Assembly: GCF_003390925.1 (NCBI RefSeq)
Contig: NZ_QUBS01000087.1
Span: 124,001 to 188,000 of the forward strand
Direction: 5' to 3'
DNA length: 64,000 nt
Origin: Trinickia diaoshuihuensis
GTDB taxonomy: Bacteria > Pseudomonadota > Gammaproteobacteria > Burkholderiales > Burkholderiaceae
Shown piece after piece: positions 9,510-18,723 of this stretch (within the stretch, counting starts at the first letter, position 1; each line of letters begins with the position of its first letter). Below the pieces are notes generated by a model. That model was not told the DNA's origin, did not search any database, and saw only the letters and a program-made list of their open reading frames with translations. Made by a program: the position numbers and the translations under genes.

Positions 9510-9546
9510 GTGCTATCAAACTTTCATTCAAATAGAAAATAACTAA
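9510..9546 (-). promoter_or_regulatory. Candidate OxyR-type site upstream of ahpC
   Basis: With the OxyR spacing (ATAG-N7-CTAT repeated at 7-bp gaps), three of four quarter-sites are recognisable: CTTT (9521-9524), ATAG (9532-9535) and CTAA (9543-9546). The outermost quarter does not match. The location, 100-135 bp upstream of ahpC, is compatible with OxyR control known for ahpC genes, but the match is imperfect. Confidence 0.35.
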
Positions 9547-9603
9547 CGCGCGGTCGCCTGGCATTCGACGATGCCTATTCCCGCGCGTAGCGGGGGCGGG
9601 CGC

Positions 9604-10953
9604 TTAGTTGCTCTTGGCCAGCGGAAAGTCGATGGTAACTTCGAGCCCCGGGCCCGGCGTGCGGTTGCGCAGCTTGAGCTGGCCGCGATGGCGGCTGACG
9701 AGCCGCTGCACGATCGCCATGCCCAGGCCCGTTCCGTTCGCCTGCGTGCGGGCCGAATCGACGCGGTAGAACGGACGCGTGACGAGGCCGATTTGGTCTT
9801 CCGGAATACCGGGCCCTTCATCGAGCACCGACAATTCGGCCCGAGAATGGGACACCCGGGTTTCGACCATGATGTGCGGAATACCGTCCGTTTCGCTCAA
9901 CCCGTACTTGCGCGCATTCTCAAGCAAGTTGCCGACCACGCGCCGCAAGTCCGTTTCGTCGGCTTCGATGACGGCCGATTCGGCCAGACGGACGGTTAGA
10001 CGCACACCGTCTTCGCTGGCCAGGCGCGCCGCCATGTCGCCCGCGATCAGCGACAGATCGACGGGGCGGGAGAAGTGCTGAGGCGGCCGGGCGTAGTCGA
10101 GGAAGCGCCCGATGATGGAATCCATCTGTTCGATGTCGTCGATCATCGCGTCTTTCGTCGCTTGATCGGACGGGCTCATTTCCGTTTCGAGCCGCAGGCG
10201 TGCGAGCGGTGTGCGCAAGTCGTGCGAGATGCCCGCGAGCATCAGCGCACGGTCGGCCTCGAGCTGTTCGAGGTCGCGCACCATCTGATTGAAGCTGCGA
10301 TTTGTCTCGGCGGCGACCCCGAGGCCTTGCTCGGGCAACGGTTCGGGCGCCTGCCCCGAACCGACCCTACGCGCCGCGGCCGCGAGCCGCGCGAACGGCC
10401 GGTTCACGAGGCTCGTAATAAAGGCCGCGCCGAATAGCGAAAGCGCCAACGCGAAGATGCCCCAGCCGGCCCATTGCAGGCCCGTGACGTTATCGAGTTG
10501 ATCGCGGTCGAGCGCGACCCAGTAGTCGTCGTCGTCGATTTTGAAACTGATCCACACGCCGGGAATGTCGTTGACCGACTGTGCGATTACCGTGTCGTCG
10601 CCGAGGCGGCCGCGGATATCGTGCTCGATGAGGCGGTTCAGCGATTCGTCGGGCTGCAGCGTGAATTTATCGGTGCTCTCGCGCGGATAGACGCGCACCC
10701 CTTCGTTGCTTTCGAGATCTTGCAACAGCGCGCGACGTAGATCGGGATCGGAGTAGAGCAGCGCCGTTCGGGTGAGCTTGACGACGGCAACGAGCTGCAG
10801 CGCGACGCGCTGCGCGCGCGGCTCGCGCTCGATCACGCGAAAGCTTTGAAACCACGCGGCGAGACTGACCGCGATCAGCAGCGCGATCAATAAAAAGGTG
10901 CGCCAAAACAGGCCCCCGAATGCGTGGGCGAGAAACCGCCGGTTGATACGCAT
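9604..10953 (-). CDS. envZ: EnvZ-like osmosensor histidine kinase
   Basis: A 449-residue membrane histidine kinase: transmembrane segment at about 15-37, a periplasmic domain of about 120 residues, a second transmembrane segment near 160-180, a HAMP linker, the H-box ISHDLRTPLARLRLETEM with phospho-acceptor His, then N (NLLENARKYG), G1 (DEGPGIP) and G2 (GTGLGMAIV) boxes of the ATPase domain. It starts 38 bp after the ompR stop, so the two form one operon. The H-box sequence and gene order match EnvZ. Confidence 0.9.
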   Translation of the reverse strand: MRINRRFLAHAFGGLFWRTFLLIALLIAVSLAAWFQSFRVIEREPRAQRVALQLVAVVKLTRTALLYSDPDLRRALLQDLESNEGVRVYPRESTDKFTLQPDESLNRLIEHDIRGRLGDDTVIAQSVNDIPGVWISFKIDDDDYWVALDRDQLDNVTGLQWAGWGIFALALSLFGAAFITSLVNRPFARLAAAARRVGSGQAPEPLPEQGLGVAAETNRSFNQMVRDLEQLEADRALMLAGISHDLRTPLARLRLETEMSPSDQATKDAMIDDIEQMDSIIGRFLDYARPPQHFSRPVDLSLIAGDMAARLASEDGVRLTVRLAESAVIEADETDLRRVVGNLLENARKYGLSETDGIPHIMVETRVSHSRAELSVLDEGPGIPEDQIGLVTRPFYRVDSARTQANGTGLGMAIVQRLVSRHRGQLKLRNRTPGPGLEVTIDFPLAKSN

Positions 10954-10991
10954 GGGGACCTATCGTGGCGTCCGAAGCGCGCGAACGTGCG

Positions 10992-11717
<726 letters not shown>

Positions 11718-11770
11718 GGGCGGCATCTTAGCGCGATTGCAAACCGGCACGCGAAAGTGCGATTTATCGG

Positions 11771-11786
11771 GTTACAGACAGTTACA
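11771..11786 (-). promoter_or_regulatory. OmpR-type direct repeat upstream of ompR
   Basis: GTTACAGACAGTTACA is two GTTACA half-sites at a 10-bp period, the arrangement bound by tandem OmpR monomers. It lies about 55-70 bp upstream of the ompR start and suggests autoregulation. Confidence 0.5.
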
Positions 11787-11962
11787 AAATTTACCCGTCT
11801 TGATGCGCGGCGTAAACGGTGCGCACATAAACTTCTTCACTGATAGCGGCTGTTCGGTGGATACTTCATCCCATTAACACCTCTCTCTCGCGCTCGATGA
11901 TGGATCGAGCATCAGTACACGTAATTCGAGGTAGCCGGTTGCCGCATGACGAAGGGAACAAG

Positions 11963-12307
11963 ATGACGGTGGAATACGCGGTGCCGCGCGTGCGAGCGCG
12001 GATTGTCGCGGTTGCCATCGCGGGTGCTGTCGCGAGTTGGGTCGTTGCCGCCGATGTTCAGGCGCAGCCGCCGCTGCGCGCGCGCCGAGCCGAGCCGTCC
12101 CGATCGTTCCATCATCGCTACCTGCCTTCCGAAAGCGCCTCTCGTTCCATTCCGGCCAGCGCGCCTCCGGCCGCGTCCATCGTGCGCACGGCCTCGTCGC
12201 CGGCCGAATTCGGAGAACGTCAGCGTGACGGTCATATGACGGTCGAGGAGCGGCGTTTATTGCGTCAGCATATCGAAGACGCGGTGCGCGAGCTTTACAA
12301 GCGGTAA
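11963..12307 (+). CDS. Small secreted or periplasmic protein of unknown function
   Basis: A 114-residue protein with a likely signal peptide (hydrophobic about 13-33, ending AADVQAQ), a Pro/Arg/Ser-rich middle and a conserved-looking helical C-terminus MTVEERRLLRQHIEDAVREL. The start at 11963 is chosen because it places a basic n-region before the hydrophobic core and has AAGGGA upstream; a longer frame opens at 11897. It ends 28 bp before the DUF1800 gene, so the three genes 11963-15162 are probably one transcript. Function is not recognised. Confidence 0.65.
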   Translation: MTVEYAVPRVRARIVAVAIAGAVASWVVAADVQAQPPLRARRAEPSRSFHHRYLPSESASRSIPASAPPAASIVRTASSPAEFGERQRDGHMTVEERRLLRQHIEDAVRELYKR

Positions 12308-12335
12308 CTCGAATTCGACGCCTAAGGGGAGGGCG

Positions 12336-13925
12336 ATGCGAAAACGTCTGCGGCGTTCGCCATGCGCGATCTTCGGCGCCGGTCTGCTCGTCGTCACGTT
12401 CGTTTCGAGCGCCGCGGCGGCGCCCCATCGCCCGCATTCGACGCATACGCCGATCGCGTATTCGGCTCGGGCCGAAGCGGATGCGCAGCAATCCGATCCG
12501 GCCGGCGCCGCTTCGTCTTCGCCGCTGCTCGACGAAGACGACGCTCGGTACTTGCTCACTCGCACCGGCTTCGCGCCGGACGCGCAAACGCTCGAGCCGT
12601 ACGTTGGGCTCTCGCGCCGGCAGGCCGTCGATCAATTGCTGGCCTCGGCTCGCACGACGCCCGTCACCGCGATGCCCGCCTGGGTGGACGAGGCGATTCC
12701 CACGCGCGCGCAAGAGCATGCGCTCGATGCCGACGCCCGCCGCGCCGCAGCGGCCGAACGCGCACGCCGCTACGACGCGCTGCGCGGATGGTGGCTCAAC
12801 GAGATGGTCGTCACGCCGTCGCCGCTCACGGAGCGCATGACGCTGTTCTGGCATGGGCACTTTACGTCGTCGCAGGACAAAGTACCGTACCCGCAACTGA
12901 TGGCGCGGCAAAATGCGTTATTGCGCCGTGACGCGCTCGGCAGCTTTGCGCACATGCTGCATGCGATCGCGAAGGATCCGGCGATGCTCCTTTACCTCGA
13001 CGGCGCGGGTAATCGGAAAGGCCATCCGAACGAGAATTTCGCGCGAGAGGTCATGGAACTCTTCACGCTCGGCGAAGGACAGTACGCCCAGCATGATGTC
13101 AGCGAGGCGGCGCGCGCTTACACGGGCTGGAGCCTCGATCCCGATACGCGCGAGTTCGTTTGGCGGGCCGATTGGCACGACTCCGGCATGAAAACGGTAC
13201 TCGGCCGGACGGGGGCGTTCGACGGCGATGCGGTGCTCGACCTGTTGCTGGCGCAGCCGCAAACCGCGACGTTCATCGTGACGCAGCTATGGCGCGAGTT
13301 CGTTTCCGATACACCCGACGCGGCTCAAATCGAGTCGATCGCCGCGCGCTTGCGTGCGAGCGATTACGACATCGCCGTGGCCTTGCGTGGGCTATTCCTG
13401 AGCGACGCATTCTGGGACGAACGCAACCGGGGCCTGCTCGTCAAATCGCCCGTGCAATTCGTCGTCGGCACGTTACGTTCGTTCGACGTGGACGACGACG
13501 ATACGGCCGGGCTCGCGGGCACGGTTCGCAATCTCGGGCAAAACTTGTTCGCACCGCCGAACGTCAAGGGCTGGCCGGGCGGGACGACATGGATCAACAG
13601 CACGACGCTGCTGGCCCGCGAGCAGTTCGTCGAGCAGCTCTTTCGTGCGACGGAACCGCGCCGGGCACGCGCGGGCAAACAGATGGCCGTGACAATGCAG
13701 TCCGCGCCGGGCGGTCCCGCACGCGCGCACGGCATGCGGTTCGATCTCGAAGGCTGGCTCGCGCGTTACAGTATGACGCCGGCGCAGCATCCCGGGCTCT
13801 CGATCGAGTTGCAATGGCAGCACGCGGTGTTGCCGCTCTCGCCGGTCGATCCGATCGATACCGGCGCATCGAGCGCGGCGTACTTGCGCGCGTTGTTGAT
13901 GGATCCCGTGTACCAACTGGACTAA
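12336..13925 (+). CDS. DUF1800 domain protein, exported
   Basis: A 529-residue protein with an N-terminal hydrophobic export segment (about 12-29, ending SSAAAA). It then has the DUF1800 landmarks: the RTGFAP motif near residue 75, MTLFWHGHFTSS, HPNENFAREVMELFTLG (the hallmark helix), YTGWS, and the C-terminal FAPPNVKGWPGG block. GGGGAGGGCG provides the ribosome-binding site. DUF1800 proteins are nearly always encoded next to a DUF1501 protein, as here (4-bp gap); their joint role is not established. Both are exported, which implies a periplasmic or surface function. Confidence 0.9.
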   Translation: MRKRLRRSPCAIFGAGLLVVTFVSSAAAAPHRPHSTHTPIAYSARAEADAQQSDPAGAASSSPLLDEDDARYLLTRTGFAPDAQTLEPYVGLSRRQAVDQLLASARTTPVTAMPAWVDEAIPTRAQEHALDADARRAAAAERARRYDALRGWWLNEMVVTPSPLTERMTLFWHGHFTSSQDKVPYPQLMARQNALLRRDALGSFAHMLHAIAKDPAMLLYLDGAGNRKGHPNENFAREVMELFTLGEGQYAQHDVSEAARAYTGWSLDPDTREFVWRADWHDSGMKTVLGRTGAFDGDAVLDLLLAQPQTATFIVTQLWREFVSDTPDAAQIESIAARLRASDYDIAVALRGLFLSDAFWDERNRGLLVKSPVQFVVGTLRSFDVDDDDTAGLAGTVRNLGQNLFAPPNVKGWPGGTTWINSTTLLAREQFVEQLFRATEPRRARAGKQMAVTMQSAPGGPARAHGMRFDLEGWLARYSMTPAQHPGLSIELQWQHAVLPLSPVDPIDTGASSAAYLRALLMDPVYQLD

Positions 13926-13929
13926 CGCG

Positions 13930-15162
13930 ATGTTGCGACGCCGCTTTCTCCGCTCGATGACGGCCGCGGCCGCCGTGGGACTCTCGATGCCGATCCGGCG
14001 CGCGCTCGCGCAATCCGCATCGACGCTCGCACCGGCGCCGCCTCGCGCCGGCGCCTATCGAAACCTCTTGATTCTCGTTGAACTCAAAGGCGGCAATGAC
14101 GGCCTGAACACGGTCGTTCCCTATGACGATCCGAACTACCGGCTGTTGCGCAAACATATCGGTATCGATCGCGAGCGTGTCATCGCGCTCGATGAGCGCA
14201 CAGGTCTGCATCCCGCGTTGGAACCGCTGATGCCGTTGTGGCGCGACGGCCACTTGGCGATCGTGCAGGGCGTCAGCTACGCGCAGCCCAACCTCTCGCA
14301 CTTCCGTTCCATCGAGATCTGGAACACGGCATCGCGCGCCGACGAATATCTGAACGACGGCTGGTTGACCCGCGCGTTCGCCGAAGCGCCGGTACCCGCC
14401 GGCTTCGCGGCCGACGCCCTCGTGATCGGCAGCGCCGAGATGGGGCCGTTCGATGGCGGGGCCCGAGCGGTCGCGCTCGTCAATCCGGCGCAGTTCGCGC
14501 AGGCATCGCGGCTCGTGCGCGCCGTGGCGCTACGCGAGCGCAATGCGCAGCTCGCGCACATCCTCGATGTCGAAAACGATATCGTCCATGCCGCGCTGCG
14601 CTTGACTCCGCACCCGGGCCAGTTCGTATTGAAGACGGCTTTTCCCGCGGGCGCATTCGGCGCCTCCGTCAAAACGGCCATGCAAGCGCTCGCGAGTGCC
14701 GAAACGCCGCGCGGTCAGCCCATCGCCGGGCAGGGCGTGGCCGCGATTCGTCTGACGCTGAACGGCTTCGACACGCATCAAAACCAGCTAGGGCAACACG
14801 CCGCGTTGCTCGCGCAACTGGCGCAAGGCTTGGCGGCGATGCGATCCTCGTTGATCGAGTTGGGCCGGTGGGACGATACGCTCATCATGACCTACGCGGA
14901 ATTCGGCCGCCGGCCGCACGAGAACGAGAGCAACGGGACCGATCATGGCACCGTGGCGCCGCATTTCGTCGCGGGCGGGCGTGTGCGCGGCGGGCTCTAT
15001 GGTGCTGCCCCCGACCTGGCGCGCCTCGACGGCAACGGCAACTTGCCCGTCGGCGTCGACTTCCGCCGGATGTATGCCACCGTACTTGGGCCGTGGTGGG
15101 GCCTCGACGCGAGCCGAGTGCTGCGCGGACGTTTCGATCCGTTGCCGCTGCTGCGGAGCTAG
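13930..15162 (+). CDS. DUF1501 domain protein with Tat signal
   Basis: A 410-residue protein starting MLRRRFLRSMTAAAA, a twin-arginine signal, so it is probably folded before export. The body is DUF1501, a sulfatase/alkaline-phosphatase-like fold: LVELKGGNDGLNTVVPYDDPNY near the start, HLAIVQGVSYAQPNLSHF in the middle, and YAEFGRRPHENESNGTDHGT toward the end, a cluster of Asp/His/Glu that could hold metals. It follows the DUF1800 gene by 4 bp. The enzymatic activity is unknown. Confidence 0.9.
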   Translation: MLRRRFLRSMTAAAAVGLSMPIRRALAQSASTLAPAPPRAGAYRNLLILVELKGGNDGLNTVVPYDDPNYRLLRKHIGIDRERVIALDERTGLHPALEPLMPLWRDGHLAIVQGVSYAQPNLSHFRSIEIWNTASRADEYLNDGWLTRAFAEAPVPAGFAADALVIGSAEMGPFDGGARAVALVNPAQFAQASRLVRAVALRERNAQLAHILDVENDIVHAALRLTPHPGQFVLKTAFPAGAFGASVKTAMQALASAETPRGQPIAGQGVAAIRLTLNGFDTHQNQLGQHAALLAQLAQGLAAMRSSLIELGRWDDTLIMTYAEFGRRPHENESNGTDHGTVAPHFVAGGRVRGGLYGAAPDLARLDGNGNLPVGVDFRRMYATVLGPWWGLDASRVLRGRFDPLPLLRS

Positions 15163-15342
15163 GGACGAGCGCTTCTTTCTACCTTTCTCGTGAGATTGCG
15201 CGTTCGTGCGAGCCTTCGTCGCACTATTTGATATCGACGATATCCGTAGGGCAAGGCAAGACTTGAATTCAGTATTGCGGGAAGTACATTGTGTGAGGGT
15301 GATGGGACGATCTATTTTGGATTGAATTTCAGCGAGGATCGA

Positions 15343-15963
15343 ATGATTCTTCGTCTAATGGCGCTTGTTGTGCTTTTCCTTATATCTTTCGTGAGTTTGG
15401 CGGAGCAAGGACATACGGTCAATATAATTAATAACAGTAAATATTCATATACTATTGCCGAGGTTTTTGATTGGAAAAGCTCCGGCAACGAGATGGAGTC
15501 GTGCGTCAAGGGCGATAATCTAGGCCAGCCAATGGTTATTCCTTCGTACAGTTCGGATCGGACGTACACTTGGGACGACAGCAATCACTTCCAGGAGTGC
15601 TGGCGGGCACCGAAATTCGATATTTTTATGATTTATAGCAGCGACGATCCCGCGCTTCCTGGCGATCCCAGCCATCCTGATGGCATCTTGAAGATCGGAT
15701 CCGTGCACCGAAAAATAGATGGCCGTTTCGGAGATTGGTATAACGGCTTTTTCTATATCAACTGGTTGAACCCTTTGGATTTTGAAAATGAATATGATGG
15801 GGGGAATCCGCCGCCGTCATTCATGCATTTCGAGTGCAACGGAGATAAACACGATCCATGTCTTTCCACGTTCAAATCGATGGTGCTGGACGACAAGGAT
15901 AGTGATAACTGGAGTCATTACTATCGATCGGAATCTCAGCGTATCGTGATTGACGATCACTGA
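15343..15963 (+). CDS. AT-rich orphan gene for a secreted protein of unknown function
   Basis: A 206-residue protein with a clear signal peptide (MILRLMALVVLFLISFVSLA). The mature part is rich in Asp, Ser, Tyr, Trp and Asn and has four cysteines (near MESCV, FQECW, HFECN, DPCLS), suggesting two disulfides and a beta-rich fold. GCGAGG stands 7 nt before the chosen ATG; the frame is open back to 15289. Base composition and codon use (TAT, ATA, AAT, GAT rich) differ sharply from both neighbours, indicating recent transfer. No family is recognised. It is flanked by unrelated genes without visible mobile-element sequences. Confidence 0.65.
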   Translation: MILRLMALVVLFLISFVSLAEQGHTVNIINNSKYSYTIAEVFDWKSSGNEMESCVKGDNLGQPMVIPSYSSDRTYTWDDSNHFQECWRAPKFDIFMIYSSDDPALPGDPSHPDGILKIGSVHRKIDGRFGDWYNGFFYINWLNPLDFENEYDGGNPPPSFMHFECNGDKHDPCLSTFKSMVLDDKDSDNWSHYYRSESQRIVIDDH

Positions 15964-16032
15964 GCTTGCGCCGGGTCGTTGTTGCCGGTTCCAGGAAAAG
16001 AAGGACGAGCCCCGTGCGAACCGGTCGCGCTA

Positions 16033-16893
16033 TCAACGCTTGCGCGCCGCCCGCCATGCGATCCAGAGCTTGCGGATCGGCGTCAGTGCGATCCGTTGGT
16101 GGAGCACTTGGAATTGATCGCGCTCGATTTCGTCGAGCAGGGCGAGCGCCATCGCCGCTTGGGCCTTCAACGTGCGTTGCGTGGCGCGTTCGTTGGGGGG
16201 AATGCCGTCCAGCGCCGTGCGCAACGCTTCGCGCGCGCGGTTCGTCTGGAACCGCATGAGCTCCGAAAACGCCGGGCTGTACTTGCGGTTGACGATTTCG
16301 GCCGCCGTCACGCCGAAGCGCTGCAACTCGTCGATCGGCAGGTAGATACGGCCATGTCGTGCATCGTTGCCGAGTTCCTGAACGAATTGCGCGAGCATCA
16401 GCGCATTGCCGATCGGAGCGGCCCATGCGCCGGCCGCCTGCGGCTCATGCGCCGTGGCGCGTGCGACCGCGCCGGCGAACGTGCCGCCGACTCGCTCGAT
16501 ATAGCGCGCGAGGTTCGGGAAGTCCAGGTATCGCGCTTGGTCCAAATCCATCTCGAAGCCGGCGACGAGCGTGCGCAGCGTCGGCGCCTCGGCTTCGATG
16601 TCTTTACAGTGCCGGGCGAGCGCGTGCGAGACCGGATGAGACGGTTGCCCCACGGCCAACGCGCCCGTTTCCTTTTGCCACCACGCGAGTTTGGTGCGCC
16701 CGACCGTCGGATCGCTCGTGTCCTTGACCGTCTCTTCGAGTTCGCGGCGCAGCGCGAAGAGCGCGGTTAAGAACGGTTGTCGCGACAGGGGCGCTTGCCG
16801 CAGCGCGTAATAGGCGCTCGAACCGGCAGGCGCCGCTTTTTGCGCGCAGTAGTCGTCGAAATTGTGTGGGGCGGAAATCGGAGGCTGTGGCAC
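16033..16893 (-). CDS. Phytoene/squalene synthase-like protein (NDUFAF6/HpnD-like)
   Basis: A 286-residue all-helical isoprenoid-synthase-fold protein starting with GTG. The family landmarks RTKLAWW (about 66-72), VGGTFAGAVA and GRIYLP are present. However, the two Asp-rich Mg-diphosphate motifs are altered: ELEETVKD (51-58) stands where DxxxD is expected, and ELGNDARHG (173-181) stands where DxxxD is expected. That pattern resembles the non-prenyl-transferring NDUFAF6-type relatives as much as HpnC/HpnD squalene enzymes. No hopanoid or carotenoid genes are adjacent. The fold is confident; catalysis is doubtful. Confidence 0.75.
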   Translation of the reverse strand: MPQPPISAPHNFDDYCAQKAAPAGSSAYYALRQAPLSRQPFLTALFALRRELEETVKDTSDPTVGRTKLAWWQKETGALAVGQPSHPVSHALARHCKDIEAEAPTLRTLVAGFEMDLDQARYLDFPNLARYIERVGGTFAGAVARATAHEPQAAGAWAAPIGNALMLAQFVQELGNDARHGRIYLPIDELQRFGVTAAEIVNRKYSPAFSELMRFQTNRAREALRTALDGIPPNERATQRTLKAQAAMALALLDEIERDQFQVLHQRIALTPIRKLWIAWRAARKR

Positions 16894-17055
16894 GGCGAGC
16901 TTACGAGGCAGGACACTAGGAATCGGTTCATCGGCAAGCGAGCAAGGTTGGCGCCACGCGCGCGGGCGACGCTGTGCGGCAACCGGCTTCGGTGCGGATA
17001 CTACCTCAGATTCGCCGGAGCGGCCGGAGACGGCGTTGGCGGTGCCGGCAGCGTC

Positions 17056-17253
17056 CTAATGCGGCCGTCGCGTCACGGCCTTGACCAGCGAATCGCCGCG
17101 CTCTGTCAAACGCAGGCGGCGGCCCGATGTCAATTCCTCCAATGCAACCAACTGGCTCTCCACCAGCGAGGCCAAATCGCCTCGATCGAGATCGTCCAAG
17201 GCACGCGGCTCGCCCACGAGCAGCAGCGCGGCGAATTCGTGCGGACTGAGCAT
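17056..17253 (-). CDS. Small conserved-looking protein of unknown function
   Basis: A 65-residue protein beginning MLSPHEFAALLLV. The ATG at 17253 is preferred over 17265 because the four codons before it (ATGGAGGAAGAA) contain a GGAGGA Shine-Dalgarno at the right spacing. Content: a helical N-terminus, then LVALEELTSGRRLRLTERGDSLVKAV, which looks like a winged-helix-type 'leucine/readout' segment, though too short for a firm call. It is divergent from the nnrS gene; a CTATC-AA-GATAG palindrome lies 39 bp upstream of the start. Confidence 0.55.
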   Translation of the reverse strand: MLSPHEFAALLLVGEPRALDDLDRGDLASLVESQLVALEELTSGRRLRLTERGDSLVKAVTRRPH

Positions 17254-17291
17254 TTCTTCCTCCATGGCGAATCGTTGAACAGGGGCTATCA

Positions 17292-17303
17292 CTATCAAGA
17301 TAG
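17292..17303. promoter_or_regulatory. Palindrome CTATCAAGATAG in the nnrS / small-gene spacer
   Basis: A 12-bp dyad (CTATC-AA-GATAG) placed 39 bp upstream of the small leftward gene. It could be an operator; no regulator is recognised. Confidence 0.25.
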
Positions 17304-17490
17304 AACCTGTCAGCCGTGTGACGGCGCGCGAATTGTCGCAGACACGCTAAACGAAACCACGGCGCGCTATGCTGACGATATTCGTATCAAGTCGTGATCT
17401 ATTCAGTATTCTGTCCGGATCGCGAAGCCGGCGCGCGAGCGCGCCTAACTCCGAAGCCTGAGGCGGCTATGCCGCCGAGGGGAAGTCTGC

Positions 17491-18690
17491 ATGATGAAGA
17501 TCAGCGAGCGGCTCGGGCGCGGCGCATCGAAGCAAGCAATGGGACTGCCGCTGCTGCGGCTGGGGTTCCGCCCCTTCTATCTTGGCGGTGCGCTGTTCGG
17601 CGTCCTGGCCGTCGCGCTATGGCTGGCCGCGCTGCACGGGGCCGCGGCGGCCGGGCAAGCCGCGTTGACGGGCGTCGCGTGGCATGTGCACGAGATGCTG
17701 TTCGGTTTCGTCGGAGCGATCGTCGTCGGTTTCCTATTGACGGCCGTGCGCGCGTGGACCGCTCGCGCGACGCCCACGGGCACCTCATTGGCCGCGCTTT
17801 GGGGGCTTTGGGCAGCGGGTCGCGTGCTCGTCTGGACTGGGCCGGAGCGCGTGGCCGCGCTCGTCGATATCGCCTTCCTGCCGGTCTCGGCCGTGGTCTT
17901 GCTGCGCGTGCTGATCGCCGCCAAAAATCGGCACAACATCTTTTTGCCGGTAGCGCTGGGATTGTATGGGCTGCTTAATGCGCTATTTCACTGGTACGCG
18001 TGGCAGGGCCGCATCGACTTGGCGCTACGCGTGGCTTACGCGACCACGGGTCTCATCATCATGTTCGTCTCGGTGATCACGGGCCGCGTCGTGCCGATGT
18101 TTACGACCAATGCGATCGCGGGATTCACGCTCAAACGCTGGAAGTTCGTCGACCATGGCTCGACCTTGGCGCCGCTCGTCACGCTTATCGTCGATGCATT
18201 AGGCGCGCCGGCGATGCTGGTCGCCCTCTGCGCGCTGGCTACCGCGCTGTTGCACGCGGCTCGGATCGCCGGTTGGCGTTCGTGGCGCGTCGGCGCACGT
18301 CCCATTTTGTTGATCTTGCATATCGCTTGTCTGTGGATACCGATCGGCTTCGCATTGCTGGCGGGCGCCGCATTGGGGCTCGTCTCGCATTCGTTGGCGA
18401 TGCATGCGCTGACGGTCGGAGCGATGGGAGGCGCGATCGTCGCCATGATCACGCGGACGGCGCTCGGGCATACGGGACGGATGCTGATTGCCGGTCCGTT
18501 CGAAGTGGCCGCCTACTGGCTCATGATCGCGGCAGCCCTCGTTCGCGTGGTGGGACCGATGGTATCGGCCGGCTCGTACGCCGCGTCGCTCGACGTGGCG
18601 GGCGCCTTGTGGTGCGCTTCGCTCGTCGTCTACTTGATTCGCTATGTTCCGTATCTGAGCGCGCCGCGCATCGACGGAAAACCCGGTTGA
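17491..18690 (+). CDS. nnrS: NnrS family membrane protein
   Basis: A 399-residue polytopic membrane protein with about twelve hydrophobic segments and the NnrS signature in its first third (LGFRPFYLGGALFG; WHVHEMLFGFVGAIVVGFLLTA). Known NnrS is a haem/copper-containing membrane protein that relieves nitric-oxide stress and is usually NNR/FNR-family controlled. Two adjacent ATGs follow a GAGGGGAA ribosome-binding site. No convincing FNR box was found in the 237-bp spacer upstream, and there are no denitrification genes nearby. Confidence 0.88.
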   Translation: MMKISERLGRGASKQAMGLPLLRLGFRPFYLGGALFGVLAVALWLAALHGAAAAGQAALTGVAWHVHEMLFGFVGAIVVGFLLTAVRAWTARATPTGTSLAALWGLWAAGRVLVWTGPERVAALVDIAFLPVSAVVLLRVLIAAKNRHNIFLPVALGLYGLLNALFHWYAWQGRIDLALRVAYATTGLIIMFVSVITGRVVPMFTTNAIAGFTLKRWKFVDHGSTLAPLVTLIVDALGAPAMLVALCALATALLHAARIAGWRSWRVGARPILLILHIACLWIPIGFALLAGAALGLVSHSLAMHALTVGAMGGAIVAMITRTALGHTGRMLIAGPFEVAAYWLMIAAALVRVVGPMVSAGSYAASLDVAGALWCASLVVYLIRYVPYLSAPRIDGKPG

Positions 18691-18723
18691 ATCCTTGGCG
18701 CTCGCTGCACGGCGGCCCGAATG

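Noticed and set aside
17384-17397. GATATTCGTATCAA upstream of nnrS as an FNR box.
   Set aside because: Only the right half-site matches; the left half does not resemble TTGAT.
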